From NCBI RefSeq assembly GCF_001243895.1, contig NZ_LN851186.1, positions 2,755,842-2,819,841 of the forward strand: DNA of 64,000 nucleotides, read 5' to 3'. This DNA is from Bacillus testis (lineage in GTDB: Bacteria > Bacillota > Bacilli > Bacillales > DSM-1321). Under the pieces are notes generated by a model. That model ran no database searches, had not been told where the DNA came from, and worked only from the letters and a program-made list of their open reading frames with translations. Position 1 is the stretch's first letter. Each line of letters starts with the position of its first letter. A program made the translations under genes and the position numbers. Below are positions 1 through 6,711 of this stretch, in pieces.

Positions 1-439
1 ACAGTTCAAGGATATACCGATGAATCTGTATTATAATCCGCAGGAAGAGTTGAATCCAAACCTGCTTGTCATCCATATCCAGCCAGACGAAGGGATTACC
101 CTTCACTTGAATGTTAAGAAATCAGGCAAAAATGGCACTACTCCAATTCGCTTGAACTATTGCAATAAAAGCAGCGACAAAATGAATACACCAGAAGCAT
201 ATGAAAAACTATTGTTTGACAGCATGGTCGGTGACACAACCAACTTTACCCACTGGGATGAAGTGGCGCTGTCTTGGAAATTCGTGGATGCCATCGCGCG
301 CATCTGGAAGGAGAATCCGGAACCCGATTTCCCCAACTATGCATCTGGATCGATGGGGCCTGCTAAAGCCGATGAACTGCTTGAAAAAGACGGAAATATG
401 TGGTGGCCGATTGAGGATTTTGAAATCGAAAGCTGTTAA
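1..439 (+). CDS. zwf: Glucose-6-phosphate 1-dehydrogenase, C-terminal part (5' end outside window)
   Basis: This is the last ~145 residues of glucose-6-phosphate dehydrogenase, the first enzyme of the oxidative pentose phosphate pathway (glucose 6-phosphate + NADP+ to 6-phosphogluconolactone). The open frame enters from the left edge, so the first internal ATG at 20 is not the start. The tail shows typical family features: an IQPDEGI stretch, PEAYEKLLFD, and the closing WWPI. It is followed at once by a bidirectional terminator. The next pentose phosphate gene, gnd, lies 3 kb away on the opposite strand, with a methyltransferase and a B12/STAS operon between them. Identification is from remembered family sequence and is firm; the N-terminal Rossmann half cannot be checked here. 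Confidence 0.93.
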   Translation, partial: QFKDIPMNLYYNPQEELNPNLLVIHIQPDEGITLHLNVKKSGKNGTTPIRLNYCNKSSDKMNTPEAYEKLLFDSMVGDTTNFTHWDEVALSWKFVDAIARIWKENPEPDFPNYASGSMGPAKADELLEKDGNMWWPIEDFEIESC

Positions 440-447
440 AAAAACCA

Positions 448-486
448 AAAATGGCACTTCCTCCAGAAGAGAAGTGCCATTTTTTC
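448..486. terminator. Bidirectional intrinsic terminator between zwf and the methyltransferase gene
   Basis: Perfect 10-bp stem (ATGGCACTTC at 451-460, GAAGTGCCAT at 471-480) with a 10-nt loop, an A-run on the left and a T-run on the right. It can therefore end transcripts from both convergent genes. Confidence 0.9.
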
Positions 487-500
487 GATTGTTCACCTTA

Positions 501-1112
501 TTATGATTCAATCACTTTTTTTAAAACTAACTGAATGACATGCCCTCTGCCAGTATGGCGTTTGCCCTCGTTCACTTCTTCTTCCCCATAGTAAAAATGC
601 AGACATGTATAAGGCTTGATCCATTGAAGGACATCGATAGGATCATACATCAGCTTCTCTGAATCGGGACCGCCCGATTTGTACCGCAGCTGATCCTTCG
701 AGTAGACTTCAACAATCAAATAGCCGCCCGGCTTTAACGAACCGATCATGCTGTCGAATAGAAAAGGCTGATCCTTTTCAGGCACATGCCCGAAAATCAT
801 GACCGCTGCATCGAATTGGCCTTTTTCTACCTTCTGCTCTGTCAGGTCCATTTCAACCGTTTCGACATGTACGCCCTTTTCTTCGGCCAATTTTTTTGTC
901 TTTTCCAGGCCAACCCGGGAATGGTCATAAGCGGTAACTTTGTGTCCTTGTTTCGCTAGAAAGACCGCATTCCGGCCCTCTCCTTCAGCAAAGCAGCCTA
1001 CTTGTGAAGATGCAGGAAGAATGCCGCTCATTTTATTCAAAAATTCATTTTCGTTTTTCCCGTATACAAAATCCTGATCTGAAAATCTCTTATCCCAATG
1101 TTCTTTAGACAT
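501..1112 (-). CDS. TehB-like class I SAM-dependent methyltransferase
   Basis: A 203-residue Rossmann-fold methyltransferase. The SAM-binding motif I is around residues 38-53 (GCFAEGEGRNAVFLA), where many relatives read DLGCGEGRNA. An acidic motif II follows (AYDHS, ~61-65), and a later MDLTE resembles the adenine-binding strand. The layout matches the TehB/tellurite-resistance-type and YjhP-like small methyltransferases; the substrate cannot be predicted. The gene is monocistronic and convergent with zwf, sharing its terminator. The start at 1112 is supported by an upstream GGGAGG at usual spacing. Confidence 0.75.
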   Translation of the reverse strand: MSKEHWDKRFSDQDFVYGKNENEFLNKMSGILPASSQVGCFAEGEGRNAVFLAKQGHKVTAYDHSRVGLEKTKKLAEEKGVHVETVEMDLTEQKVEKGQFDAAVMIFGHVPEKDQPFLFDSMIGSLKPGGYLIVEVYSKDQLRYKSGGPDSEKLMYDPIDVLQWIKPYTCLHFYYGEEEVNEGKRHTGRGHVIQLVLKKVIES

Positions 1113-1215
1113 GTAAAAGACCTCCCGTTTCTTTGCCTTCTTCCACTATACCACTGGGGCCATGCATCCGCAAAAATACCATTCGGGGTATAAAATTCAC
1201 ACTGGTTTCCCGCAA

Positions 1216-1244
1216 AACAAAGCAGCTGTCGGCTGCTTTGTTTG
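1216..1244 (-). terminator. Putative terminator after the 48-aa membrane ORF
   Basis: Perfect 9-bp stem CAAAGCAGC (1218-1226) / GCTGCTTTG (1232-1240) with a 5-nt loop. Read on the minus strand the stem is followed by TTTTG. It lies about 30 nt downstream of the small ORF at 1273-1419. Confidence 0.55.
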
Positions 1245-1272
1245 GTTGGGTCAACTGCCATGCATCAATTGT

Positions 1273-1419
1273 TCATTCTGGATTTGCTTCGTCATTTAGT
1301 TCTGCCTCTCCTGCCTGATCGGCCTTCGCCTTCCATCTATTTATGTAAAAGGAAACAAAAGATTCTACTGCCACATAAAACAGGAACAGCGAAACAGCTA
1401 TAATAAGTATAGTTTTCAT
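1273..1419 (-). CDS. Small single-pass membrane protein, 48 aa, unknown function
   Basis: An ATG at 1419 opens a 48-codon frame ending at a TGA at 1273. It begins MKTILIIAVSLFLFYVAVES, giving one clear hydrophobic helix (about residues 3-25). A short basic stretch follows (INRWKAKA), then an acidic tail ending ANPE, so it would sit N-out or N-in with a small cytoplasmic tail. The minus-strand leader contains GGGAGAG about 9 nt before the ATG, a usable ribosome site, and a hairpin follows the stop. It lies downstream of the STAS gene in the same direction (115-nt gap), so it may be its own unit or a distal member. I do not recognise the family. Confidence 0.5.
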   Translation of the reverse strand: MKTILIIAVSLFLFYVAVESFVSFYINRWKAKADQAGEAELNDEANPE

Positions 1420-1533
1420 TTTTCTTACTCTCCCTTACGACAATAACGCTCTCTTTCCCGTTAAAAACAAGGATCATACCACCAAAGAGTCTATATTTAT
1501 TATGAAGAATAGAAAGTTATTTCACAATACTAA

Positions 1534-2286
1534 TTACGTATTTAAGAATTTGTTGAATGACGAATAATAATTCACTTCTGCATTCAACTGAAAAGCATGC
1601 AGGTTTTTGACATGCTCTGCTTTCAGCCCGATCAGATTTATGACTGTGTCCTCCCCCATAACTTTGATTACTTGCAGCAGCTGATTGATAAGAGCCAATC
1701 CATCTTCATCAATTGTACCGGTAGCCGTAAAATCAAAGGCGATTGCTTCATACTCCCCCTCAAACAAACGGATACTGACAGCCTTGGTGATTTCCTTCAT
1801 TTTTTGGCTGGTGATATCACCGAAAATGGGTACAAATGCAAAGCTGGAGCTTAACGAGATAAATGGTCCCGACAATTGGTCCAATTTGTTCAAGACTTCC
1901 TCCAATTCTTCTTTCTTATGGAATAAATCTAGATCTGTTTCCTGGAGGCGCTTGCGAATGGCGCGGAAGTTTTCTTCCATCACCTTCATTTTGTCATCCT
2001 TGGGAATGAAACAAATCCGTATATATTCTGGATCGTAAGATGGATAGGCATCAAAAAGGGCAATTGTTTTTTCCCGTGTGTGGATATTTACTTCAAAGGG
2101 CCGCTCATCTTGTTCGCTCGTCAGGGCTTTAAACTTGGCAAAACTGCCTTCATCAAGGATATCGGCAATATGATGATTAGGAAAATAAAATTGGCGCTCT
2201 GCGGCCAGTGAAAAGTCGATAATATGGCCATCCTTTGATAGTTTAGTATATGCGACAGGCATTTGGATGATATCTTGTTCAGACAT
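1534..2286 (-). CDS. RsbR-like protein: N-terminal sensor region, coiled coil and C-terminal STAS domain
   Basis: A 250-residue protein. Residues 1-95 look like a small alpha/beta sensor fold (PAS-like by pattern, not provable here). Residues ~100-138 form a charged helical linker, and ~148-248 are a STAS domain (VPIFGDITS ... FDFTATGTIDEDG). This is the RsbR co-antagonist layout: RsbR proteins build the stressosome with RsbS and are phosphorylated by RsbT. Compared with B. subtilis RsbRA as I remember it, the first phospho-threonine position falls on Ser160 and the second on Glu194. The start overlaps the end of the B12-domain gene by 8 bp, so the two are translationally coupled. No rsbS, rsbT or other sigma-B regulator is visible in the window. 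It could instead serve a separate STAS-based pathway. Confidence 0.72.
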   Translation of the reverse strand: MSEQDIIQMPVAYTKLSKDGHIIDFSLAAERQFYFPNHHIADILDEGSFAKFKALTSEQDERPFEVNIHTREKTIALFDAYPSYDPEYIRICFIPKDDKMKVMEENFRAIRKRLQETDLDLFHKKEELEEVLNKLDQLSGPFISLSSSFAFVPIFGDITSQKMKEITKAVSIRLFEGEYEAIAFDFTATGTIDEDGLALINQLLQVIKVMGEDTVINLIGLKAEHVKNLHAFQLNAEVNYYSSFNKFLNT

Positions 2287-2926
2287 TTACTCTCTCTCCT
2301 TGCTTCAATCCGGCCATCCATTGTGTAACATCACCCAGATTTTTCATCACATTTGAAGGCTGCACCCCATACAGGCTGAAATCATGCTGAAGCGCCAACC
2401 GGCTGCCGATGATCACGTCCGGGCGCTCAGACAACGATGCTAGCCCTTTCAAATAAGCAGCAATACGAGGCAAATGATAAGCAATGGTAACAGAAAGGCA
2501 AACTACATCAGGTTTGATATCCTCGACTTGCTTCAGTACATGCTCAACGGGCATATTCGGCCCCAAGTAGCGTATCCTCCATCCATTTTCGGCAAAAAGC
2601 ATCGATGCCATTTTCAAGCCAATATAATGGGACTCCCCTTCCAGGCACATGAACATAGCAGTCTGTCCCTTATACCCTTCTGTTTTGGGATGCAGCTTAG
2701 CCAGGATAAAATCACAGATGGCTGTAGCCAAATGCTCATCTGCCACACTTACCCGATTTTTTTCCCAGAGATCTCCGATATACTGCAGCGCAGGTGTAAT
2801 GACTGAGTCCAATAGATCGACCAAATGCCTGTATGGAAGATTATTGATGAATTCATAAGCTTGATCTTGGTTGCCAGCCAGTAAGAGATCGGCGAAATCT
2901 TTTACAGTTTGGTCTTGCATATCCAT
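2279..2926 (-). CDS. Cobalamin-binding protein with CarH/MtaC-type helical cap and B12 domain
   Basis: A 215-residue two-domain protein. Residues ~1-80 form a four-helix cap and ~88-200 a B12-binding Rossmann domain. The cap carries Trp54-x9-Glu64-His65, the pattern used by the adenosylcobalamin photoreceptor CarH to sense the upper ligand. The B12 domain has Glu98-x-His100-x-x-Gly103, the E/D-x-H-x-x-G base-off motif in which the His becomes the lower ligand. There is no MerR DNA-binding domain, so the output must pass through a partner. The gene is 6 bp downstream of the 129-aa gene and overlaps the STAS gene by 8 bp. That layout suggests a sensor feeding the STAS protein. A corrinoid carrier role is the alternative, but no methyltransferase is nearby. 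Confidence 0.8.
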   Translation of the reverse strand: MDMQDQTVKDFADLLLAGNQDQAYEFINNLPYRHLVDLLDSVITPALQYIGDLWEKNRVSVADEHLATAICDFILAKLHPKTEGYKGQTAMFMCLEGESHYIGLKMASMLFAENGWRIRYLGPNMPVEHVLKQVEDIKPDVVCLSVTIAYHLPRIAAYLKGLASLSERPDVIIGSRLALQHDFSLYGVQPSNVMKNLGDVTQWMAGLKQGERVNV

Positions 2927-2932
2927 TCCTCC

Positions 2933-3322
2933 TTAGAAAGCTGCTTCCATTTCCTTTAGAACGGCAATGCCGTTATCCAAGCAATGCAAGTAGAACTTCC
3001 GCTGTTCCTCGTCCAGGCTTAGCACTTGGCCGCCGAGCAATTCCTTCATCATTACGAAATTTTCCAACAAATACACTGGTGCCATTCCCCGGGCTGACAA
3101 CAAACCTTGAAGCCAACTGGAATAATTGGTAAATAAGCTGGCATCCCCCATCTGATAGGCTGTATCCAAGTGCCTGTAATGATGTTCATTATCTTCTATG
3201 CACTTCTGTCTGCCCCTTTCCCCGTATCTCTCAATCAAATCGGGGTGATTCTCATAGAGGCCTTCCGTCAATTTCGTTGCCAAATCATGTATCACAGTAT
3301 CTTGCAATATAACCTCCTCCAT
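2933..3322 (-). CDS. All-helical protein, first gene of the B12/STAS operon
   Basis: A 129-residue, predicted all-alpha protein without membrane segments. Conserved-looking features are an ERYGERGRQKC stretch (~33-43), NEHHYRHLDTA (~46-56) and a later Y-SSWLQGLLSARG segment. A similar helical region, as I recall it, occurs fused in front of B12-binding domains in some actinobacterial and proteobacterial proteins; this is from memory and unverified. If so, the gene is a split-off sensor or dimerisation module for the cobalamin protein 6 bp downstream. The His-rich motif might bind a cofactor, but this is only inference. The start at 3322 has GGAAAAGG upstream. It is the first gene of the transcript running to 1534. 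Confidence 0.6.
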   Translation of the reverse strand: MEEVILQDTVIHDLATKLTEGLYENHPDLIERYGERGRQKCIEDNEHHYRHLDTAYQMGDASLFTNYSSWLQGLLSARGMAPVYLLENFVMMKELLGGQVLSLDEEQRKFYLHCLDNGIAVLKEMEAAF

Positions 3323-3433
3323 TCCTTTTCCTGATTAAAATACAAAAGGATAACCCGCCATTTTAAACCGTTTATTCTACTATAATCATAACAGTTAGGG
3401 AAAAGAATATCAGCCAGAACTGTTTGGGACACA

Positions 3434-3465
3434 AGAAAAAAAGCTATGGGTCTTCCCCATAGCCT
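3434..3465 (-). terminator. Terminator downstream of gnd
   Basis: Stem GCTATGGG (3443-3450) / CCCATAGC (3456-3463). On the minus strand it is followed directly by a run of six T, the usual intrinsic terminator form, a few nt past the gnd stop. Confidence 0.85.
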
Positions 3466-3477
3466 AAAGTTTAGGAA

Positions 3478-4881
3478 CTATTTCATCCACTCCGTATGGA
3501 ATGTTCCTTCCTTATCCGTGCGTTCATACGTGTGAGCGCCGAAATAATCGCGCTGTGCCTGCAGCAGGTTGGCCGGCAAACGTTCAGAACGGTAGCTGTC
3601 ATAGTAGGATAATGCAGCAGAGAAACATGGCACTGGAATTCCATTTGCAACGGCCAAAGAAATGACCTCGCGAAGAGCGCTTTGGTATTGCTCGACAATT
3701 CCCTTGAAATAAGGGTCGAGCAATAGATTCTTCAGTTCAGGATCGCGGTCATATGCATCTTTGATACTTTGCAGGAAGCGGGCGCGGATAATGCAGCCGC
3801 CGCGGAAAATCATCGCGATATCGCCATATTTCAAATCCCAGTTATATTCTTCAGAAGCCGCCCGCATCTGAGCAAACCCTTGGGCATACGAACAGATTTT
3901 GCTCATATACAATGCCTTGCGCACGGATTCGATCAATGCTTTTCGGTCGCCTTTATACTCGCTTGCCACCGGACCGGAAAGGACTTTGCTGGCAGCGACA
4001 CGTTCTTCCTTCATTGCTGAAATGAAACGGGCGAATACTGATTCTGTGATGATTGGAAGAGGCACTCCCAAGTCAAGCGCGCTTTGGCTTGTCCATTTGC
4101 CTGTTCCTTTCTGGCCGGCACTGTCCAAAATGACATCGACCATCGGCTTGCCTGTTTCATCATCATATTTTTTGAAGATATCCGCAGTGATTTCGATCAG
4201 ATAGCTGTCCAGCTCGCCTTTATTCCACTCTGAAAATACTTCATACAGCTCTTCGGCCGATAGGTCCAGAACATTTTTCAACAGAAAATAAGATTCTGAA
4301 ATCAATTGCATGTCACCGTACTCAATGCCGTTATGAACCATTTTCACATAATGGCCCGCCCCGTCAGGACCAATGTAAGTGGTGCATGCGTCTCCATCGA
4401 CTTTGGCAGCGATCTCTTTAAAAATCGGCGCAACCAATTCGTATGCTTCCTTTTGTCCGCCAGGCATGATAGACGGGCCTTTTAAAGCGCCTTCTTCACC
4501 GCCGGATACACCGGTTCCGATAAAGTTGATGCCTGCTTCACTTAGCTCCTTATTGCGGCGGACAGTATCTTGGAAGAATGTGTTTCCTCCGTCGATTACG
4601 ATATCTCCTTTATCAAGCAATGGTTTGATTTGTTGGATGGTCGCATCCGTAGCTGCGCCCGCTTTGACCATTAATAAAATTTTGCGCGGCTTCTCCAGTG
4701 ATTGGATGAACTCTTCAATCGTATATGTAGGCACAATATTCTTGCCTACCGCTTCTTTCATCATGTCGTCAGTCTTCTCGCGGGAACGGTTGAATACAGA
4801 AACAGAGTAGCCTCTGCTTTCAATGTTAAATGCTAGGTTTTTACCCATTACAGCTAGACCAATTACACCAATTTGTTGCAT
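3478..4881 (-). CDS. gndA: 6-phosphogluconate dehydrogenase, NADP+-dependent, decarboxylating
   Basis: Converts 6-phosphogluconate to ribulose 5-phosphate and CO2 with NADP+ reduction, in the cytosolic oxidative pentose phosphate pathway. Its 467 residues match the full family length. The N-terminal Rossmann motif GLAVMGKN is at ~8-15, with FNRSREK following, where the Arg suits NADP binding. The substrate-binding [13 protein letters not shown] block is near residues 185-197, and the C-terminal tail (~440-467) closes over the partner subunit's active site. A purine-rich ribosome site precedes the ATG. The length and sequence resemble B. subtilis GndA (YqjI) rather than the shorter GntZ-type paralogues. 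Confidence 0.95.
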   Translation of the reverse strand: MQQIGVIGLAVMGKNLAFNIESRGYSVSVFNRSREKTDDMMKEAVGKNIVPTYTIEEFIQSLEKPRKILLMVKAGAATDATIQQIKPLLDKGDIVIDGGNTFFQDTVRRNKELSEAGINFIGTGVSGGEEGALKGPSIMPGGQKEAYELVAPIFKEIAAKVDGDACTTYIGPDGAGHYVKMVHNGIEYGDMQLISESYFLLKNVLDLSAEELYEVFSEWNKGELDSYLIEITADIFKKYDDETGKPMVDVILDSAGQKGTGKWTSQSALDLGVPLPIITESVFARFISAMKEERVAASKVLSGPVASEYKGDRKALIESVRKALYMSKICSYAQGFAQMRAASEEYNWDLKYGDIAMIFRGGCIIRARFLQSIKDAYDRDPELKNLLLDPYFKGIVEQYQSALREVISLAVANGIPVPCFSAALSYYDSYRSERLPANLLQAQRDYFGAHTYERTDKEGTFHTEWMK

Positions 4882-5022
4882 ATCGTTACGTCCTTTCCGT
4901 ATTTCAGCTGTATTTTTGATTCAATTATTTGCCCTACCGATGCAGGTGGTTTTTTGAACCGCCAACACCCTTTCCATGCTTTTATTTTATATCATTTTAT
5001 CCTCTAAATCATACATCTATCA

Positions 5023-6282
5023 TTATTTCATAAAATCATCAAAAACATCCTTGCTAAAACTAGTGTCTGCCTTTCCTTTATTCGTTTGAATTTCTTTTCT
5101 ATCTTGCAAATCAAGAAAAACATTGCTTCCGAATTTCTTCTTTAGTTCTTCCACTGTCTTTAATAAAGGCTCCTTTTTAGCGTCCTGCTCAAAAGAAAAC
5201 AAATCTAGCTGTTTAATGGCAGCTTGCTTTTCCACCACATCATAGGCTGTGACGCCAAGGAGGCGGACAGCATCGCCGTTCCAATGTTTCTTGAAAAGCA
5301 ACTGCGCTTTCTCGAAAATTTCGCTATGTTCCACAAACGGGTTTTGTACAGCCTGGCTTCGGGTGATGGTCCTGCGGTCCTGATACCGGATTGTAATGCC
5401 AATCTTTGTGCCGAGAAGCTGCTTGTTCTTAAGACGGGCGGATACTTTGGACGACAGCTGGTCGAGAATCTTCAATAGCTCCCTTTGGTTTGTCATGTCC
5501 CTTGGCAAGGTAGTCGAATTGCCGACCGATTTGAAATCAAAGATCGATTCCGGGTCGACTGGCGAAAGATGGATCCCGTTGGCTTTCTCCTTCAATTTCA
5601 GGCCATTAATGCCAAGCAGCTTCTTCAGCTGTATTTCATTCGCATTTGCCAGTTCTCCGATCGTCCTGATTCCGATCGTTTCCAGTTTCATAGCCGTTTT
5701 TTCGCCGATGCCGTGCATATCAGCTGTCCGCTTCGGCCAAAGGACAGACGGTACATCCCTCTTTCTTAAAATGGTGATGCCCATCGGCTTTTTCATGTCA
5801 GAAGCTGTTTTGGCGAGGAACTTATTGGGGGCAATGCCGATGCTGCATGGCAAATCCAAATTTTCATAAATTCGTTTTTGAATGCTTTCGGCGATCTGGA
5901 CCGGCGATCCCAAATGCTTGCAATCCGTAATATCAAGATACCCTTCATCGATGGAAACCGGCTCTACCATCGGCGTATAGGTGCGGAGCATTTCGAATAT
6001 GCGGATGGAAGCTTCTCTGTATTTATCGAAATCAGGCTTTAAGACCACGAGATCCTTACATAGCTTCTTTGCTTCCCAAATCGGCATGGTCGTTTTGATG
6101 CCAAACTTTCTTGCTTCATAGCTGCAGGTAACGATAATGCCCCGTCTTTCTTTAGGGTTGCCGGCAATCGCGAGCGGCTTCCCTTTCAACGAAGGATCAT
6201 GAGCGGCCTCTACCGATGCATAGAAACTGTTCATATCCACATGTAAAATAACACGGCCTTTTACAGGATACATACGCTCCAA
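5023..6282 (-). CDS. dinB: DNA polymerase IV (Y-family translesion polymerase)
   Basis: Low-fidelity Y-family polymerase that copies past damaged bases. Acidic catalytic sites are the HVDMNSFYASVE block near the N terminus and SIDEGYLD about 100 residues later. Helix-hairpin-helix and little-finger regions follow, and an LDLFSFE element near the C terminus resembles a beta-clamp-binding motif. The start is uncertain. The frame stays open to 6369, but the only strong ribosome site (AAGGAGG at ~6291-6297) lies 8 nt before a TTG at 6282, which gives a protein starting (M)ERMYPVKGR. The ATG at 6273 is the alternative. It matches B. subtilis YqjH (PolY1). A weak LexA-like sequence lies further upstream but is too degenerate to call. 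Confidence 0.9.
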   Translation of the reverse strand: MERMYPVKGRVILHVDMNSFYASVEAAHDPSLKGKPLAIAGNPKERRGIIVTCSYEARKFGIKTTMPIWEAKKLCKDLVVLKPDFDKYREASIRIFEMLRTYTPMVEPVSIDEGYLDITDCKHLGSPVQIAESIQKRIYENLDLPCSIGIAPNKFLAKTASDMKKPMGITILRKRDVPSVLWPKRTADMHGIGEKTAMKLETIGIRTIGELANANEIQLKKLLGINGLKLKEKANGIHLSPVDPESIFDFKSVGNSTTLPRDMTNQRELLKILDQLSSKVSARLKNKQLLGTKIGITIRYQDRRTITRSQAVQNPFVEHSEIFEKAQLLFKKHWNGDAVRLLGVTAYDVVEKQAAIKQLDLFSFEQDAKKEPLLKTVEELKKKFGSNVFLDLQDRKEIQTNKGKADTSFSKDVFDDFMK

Positions 6283-6448
6283 GGAGGCCACCTCCTTTTC
6301 GTCCAAACTCTTTATCCTTAGTGTACCAAAAAACGAACATATGTGTTGATGCCAAAAATCAATCTGCATAAAAAGGATACTCTCTTTGAAAAATATGGTA
6401 ATATGAAAATGTTGTTAAAATATTCTGCTAAATCTTTCTGGTCTTTGT

Positions 6449-6521
6449 TTGGAGGGTATTCATCCCCCTCCGATCATTCGTTGAATCAACCGTATTCTTA
6501 CTGGCGCTTGATTTCCCCTTA
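6449..6521 (-). repeat. Dispersed hairpin repeat, copy R1 (truncated)
   Basis: Minus-strand copy of the six-member repeat family described in the findings. It contains the conserved core (on the plus strand) CGATCATTCGTTGAATCAAC and TTCTTACTGGCGCTTGAT. It also has the terminal G/C hairpin GGAGGG (6451-6456) / CCCCTCC (6464-6470). The 5' half of the element is missing where the sequence runs into the coding remnant at 6512-6709. Confidence 0.7.
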
Positions 6522-6709
6522 CATTTCTAGAAGCCCTGAAACTCGGGCTGATTGACATCTCATTATATGAAACGGCCATCCAGGAATGCGCCTCGTTGAC
6601 CGATCAGATCAAAAATGGATTATGGAATCCGCAGGCATTGATCAAACAATACGCAGAATTGCTTAAAAACAAGCTAACAAGGAATTTAAGTAAAGAAAGG
6701 ATCGATTAA
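6512..6709 (+). pseudogene. Coding remnant lacking a start, upstream of the S9 peptidase gene
   Basis: After a TGA at 6509-6511 the frame is open for 65 codons to a TAA at 6707-6709. It reads like a real amphipathic helical protein tail (LKLGLIDISLYETAIQECA ... NPQALIKQYAELLKN). There is no ATG, GTG or TTG with a ribosome site at its head; instead repeat R1 abuts it directly. The stop lies 2 nt before the GTG of the next gene, the spacing of a coupled upstream gene. The simplest reading is the 3' end of a gene whose 5' part was replaced by the repeat. I do not recognise the family. Confidence 0.4.
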
Positions 6710-6711
6710 AA

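Noticed and set aside
3323-3420. SigB promoter in front of the B12/STAS operon
   Set aside because: GTTTAA and GGGTTA occur on the minus strand but only 6 nt apart, not the 12-15 nt expected.
3478-4881. Long plus-strand frames antisense to gnd (and similar ones opposite mutA, mutB, lpdV, bkdR, spoIVB)
   Set aside because: They mirror well-identified genes, lack ribosome sites and show low-complexity, Ser/Leu-rich antisense composition.
6334-6347. LexA-like sequence CGAACATATGTGTT upstream of dinB
   Set aside because: The left half is perfect but the right half departs from the CGAAC-N4-GTTCG consensus at two positions. Not enough to call an operator.
6343-6555. 70-codon plus-strand frame upstream of the S9 peptidase
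   Set aside because: It runs through repeat R1 and overlaps the dinB leader without a ribosome site.
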